Under the pieces are notes generated by a model, which did no database searches, had not been told where the DNA came from, and saw only the letters and a list, made by a program, of their open reading frames with translations. A stretch of DNA of 64,000 bases, from the NCBI GenBank assembly GCA_963747335.1, contig CAVVEV010000003.1, positions 186,001 to 250,000 of the forward strand, given 5' to 3'. This document shows, one piece after another, positions 63,078-64,000 of the stretch; the stretch's first letter is position 1; each line of letters starts with the position of its first letter. This stretch comes from Prado023 sp963747335. GTDB taxonomy: Bacteria > Actinomycetota > Actinomycetes > S36-B12 > CAIYMF01. A program made the position numbers and the translations under genes.

Positions 63078-64000
63078 GTGAACACCCTCACCCTCCGGAC
63101 CGGCGACCAGATGCCCGCACTCGGCCTTGGCACGTGGAAGATCCCCCGGGAGGTGTGCGCCGAGACAGTCCACGCGGCCATTGCCGCCGGCTACCGGCAC
63201 CTGGACTGCGCGTGCGACTACGGCAACGAGGTCGAGGTCGGCCAGGGGATCGCACGCGCCATCGACGAGGGGCTGGTGACCCGCGAGGACCTCTGGATCA
63301 CGTCCAAGCTGTGGAACACCTACCACCGTCCGGAGCATGTGAGCCCGGCGATCGAGCGAACGCTGTCCGACCTCGGGGTGGAGTACCTCGACCTCTACCT
63401 GATCCACTTCCCGATCTCGTTGCGGTTCGTGCCCTTCGAGGAGCGCTACCCGCCCGAGTGGCTGTTCGACCCGGAGGCTGATCCCGCCCGGATGGAGTTC
63501 GAGGACGTCCCGATCGCGAGCACATGGGCGGCGATGGAGGACCTCGCCCGCGCCCGCAGGACGCGCAACATCGGCGTCTGCAACATGACCACCGGCTTCC
63601 TCAGGGACCTGCTCGCCAGCGTGCAGATCCCTCCGGCAGTGCTGCAGGTCGAGATGCATCCCCACCTGACCCAGGAGCGGCTCGTGCGCTTCGCGGCCCA
63701 GCACGATATCGCGGTGACGGCGTTCTCCCCGCTGGGCGCCGGCAGCTACGTCAGCCTGGGGATGGCCGAGCCCGGCCAATCGGCGCTGGAGCACCCGGTG
63801 GTGCGCGGGATCTCCGAACGGATGGGAGCCACCCCGGCCCAAGTCGTGCTGGCGTGGGGGCTGCAGCGGGGGACCAACGTCATCGCGAAGAGCTCGTCAG
63901 CCGCCAGGCTGCGGGAGAACCTGGGAGCCGCCGACCTGAGCCTCTCCGAGGCCGACATGGTCGCGATCAGCGGGCTGAACCGGAACCTGCGGTTCAACGA
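63078..64000 (+). CDS. Aldo/keto reductase, xylose-reductase-like, 3'-truncated
   Basis: A (beta/alpha)8 NADPH reductase running off the window after 307 codons, with only a few missing. The catalytic tetrad is visible: Asp and Tyr in HLDCACDYGNE, Lys in ITSKLWNT, His in LYLIHFP. RFVPFEERYPPEW and VIAKSSS with the downstream R are marks of the AKR2 (xylose reductase) group. The GTG at 63078 begins the fold directly. Likely substrates are aldoses or small aldehydes. Confidence 0.92.
   Translation, partial: MNTLTLRTGDQMPALGLGTWKIPREVCAETVHAAIAAGYRHLDCACDYGNEVEVGQGIARAIDEGLVTREDLWITSKLWNTYHRPEHVSPAIERTLSDLGVEYLDLYLIHFPISLRFVPFEERYPPEWLFDPEADPARMEFEDVPIASTWAAMEDLARARRTRNIGVCNMTTGFLRDLLASVQIPPAVLQVEMHPHLTQERLVRFAAQHDIAVTAFSPLGAGSYVSLGMAEPGQSALEHPVVRGISERMGATPAQVVLAWGLQRGTNVIAKSSSAARLRENLGAADLSLSEADMVAISGLNRNLRFN

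Overview
The window is high-GC DNA from an actinobacterium (Actinomycetota). Supporting signs are frequent GTG starts and one TTG start, many ATGA/GTGA gene overlaps, a DUF4191 gene, a four-box GlnR operator in front of glnA, a mycothiol-type arsenate reductase, and a cobalamin ECF cluster with an SCO2322-family protein. The genus cannot be fixed from the sequence alone; no rRNA or tRNA gene was seen.

0-6.5 kb is an arsenic resistance island with three ArsR-type regulators. A minus-strand operon holds arsR, an ArsP-like permease, a thioredoxin-like protein and acr3. A plus-strand pair holds an aquaporin and arsC. A CgArsR-type arsR is divergent from a 26-residue peptide with four Cys-Cys pairs, the two sharing a promoter region with two palindromes. 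An ArsR-ArsC fusion closes the island. 6.6-14.5 kb is a kdpFABCDE potassium operon, preceded by an extra 27-codon membrane ORF and a phased direct-repeat array that is a likely KdpE target.

14.5-25.4 kb is mixed: a decayed acyl-CoA synthetase, a solitary XRE regulator, an MFS-cNMP-binding fusion, a methyltransferase, an enoyl-CoA hydratase, a NUDIX-NYN fusion, and a sulfatase maturase beside a sulfatase remnant. 25.4-35.1 kb is a chitobiose (GlcNAc2) uptake and phosphorolysis operon: binding protein, two permeases, a pyrophosphorylase-like/phosphohexomutase fusion and GH94 chitobiose phosphorylase, ending in a deleted nagA and a frameshifted nagB. Its logic is to import GlcNAc2, split it with phosphate to GlcNAc-1-P and GlcNAc, and convert GlcNAc-1-P with the fused mutase.

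35.2-40.6 kb is a small island of toxin-antitoxin pairs (MazEF-like, RelBE-like, HepT/MntA) among remnants of an ISL3 transposase, a tyrosine integrase and an acetyltransferase. From 40.7 kb the content is core metabolism: GlnR-controlled glnA, RDD and DUF4191 genes, lipA, lipB, a TIGR01777 protein, sucB, lpdA, pepA and gcvT. 54.5-62.4 kb is a minus-strand cobalamin operon (SCO2322 protein, EcfT, EcfA-A', S component, metallo-beta-lactamase-CobU fusion, cobT, cobS) under a cobalamin riboswitch. A macrodomain gene and a partial aldo/keto reductase end the window.

A caution applies throughout. At least five otherwise intact genes (nagB, DUF4191, sucB, SCO2322, macrodomain) each carry a net one-base excess. 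Because sucB is central metabolism, some of these may be sequencing errors rather than real lesions. nagA, by contrast, has true internal deletions.
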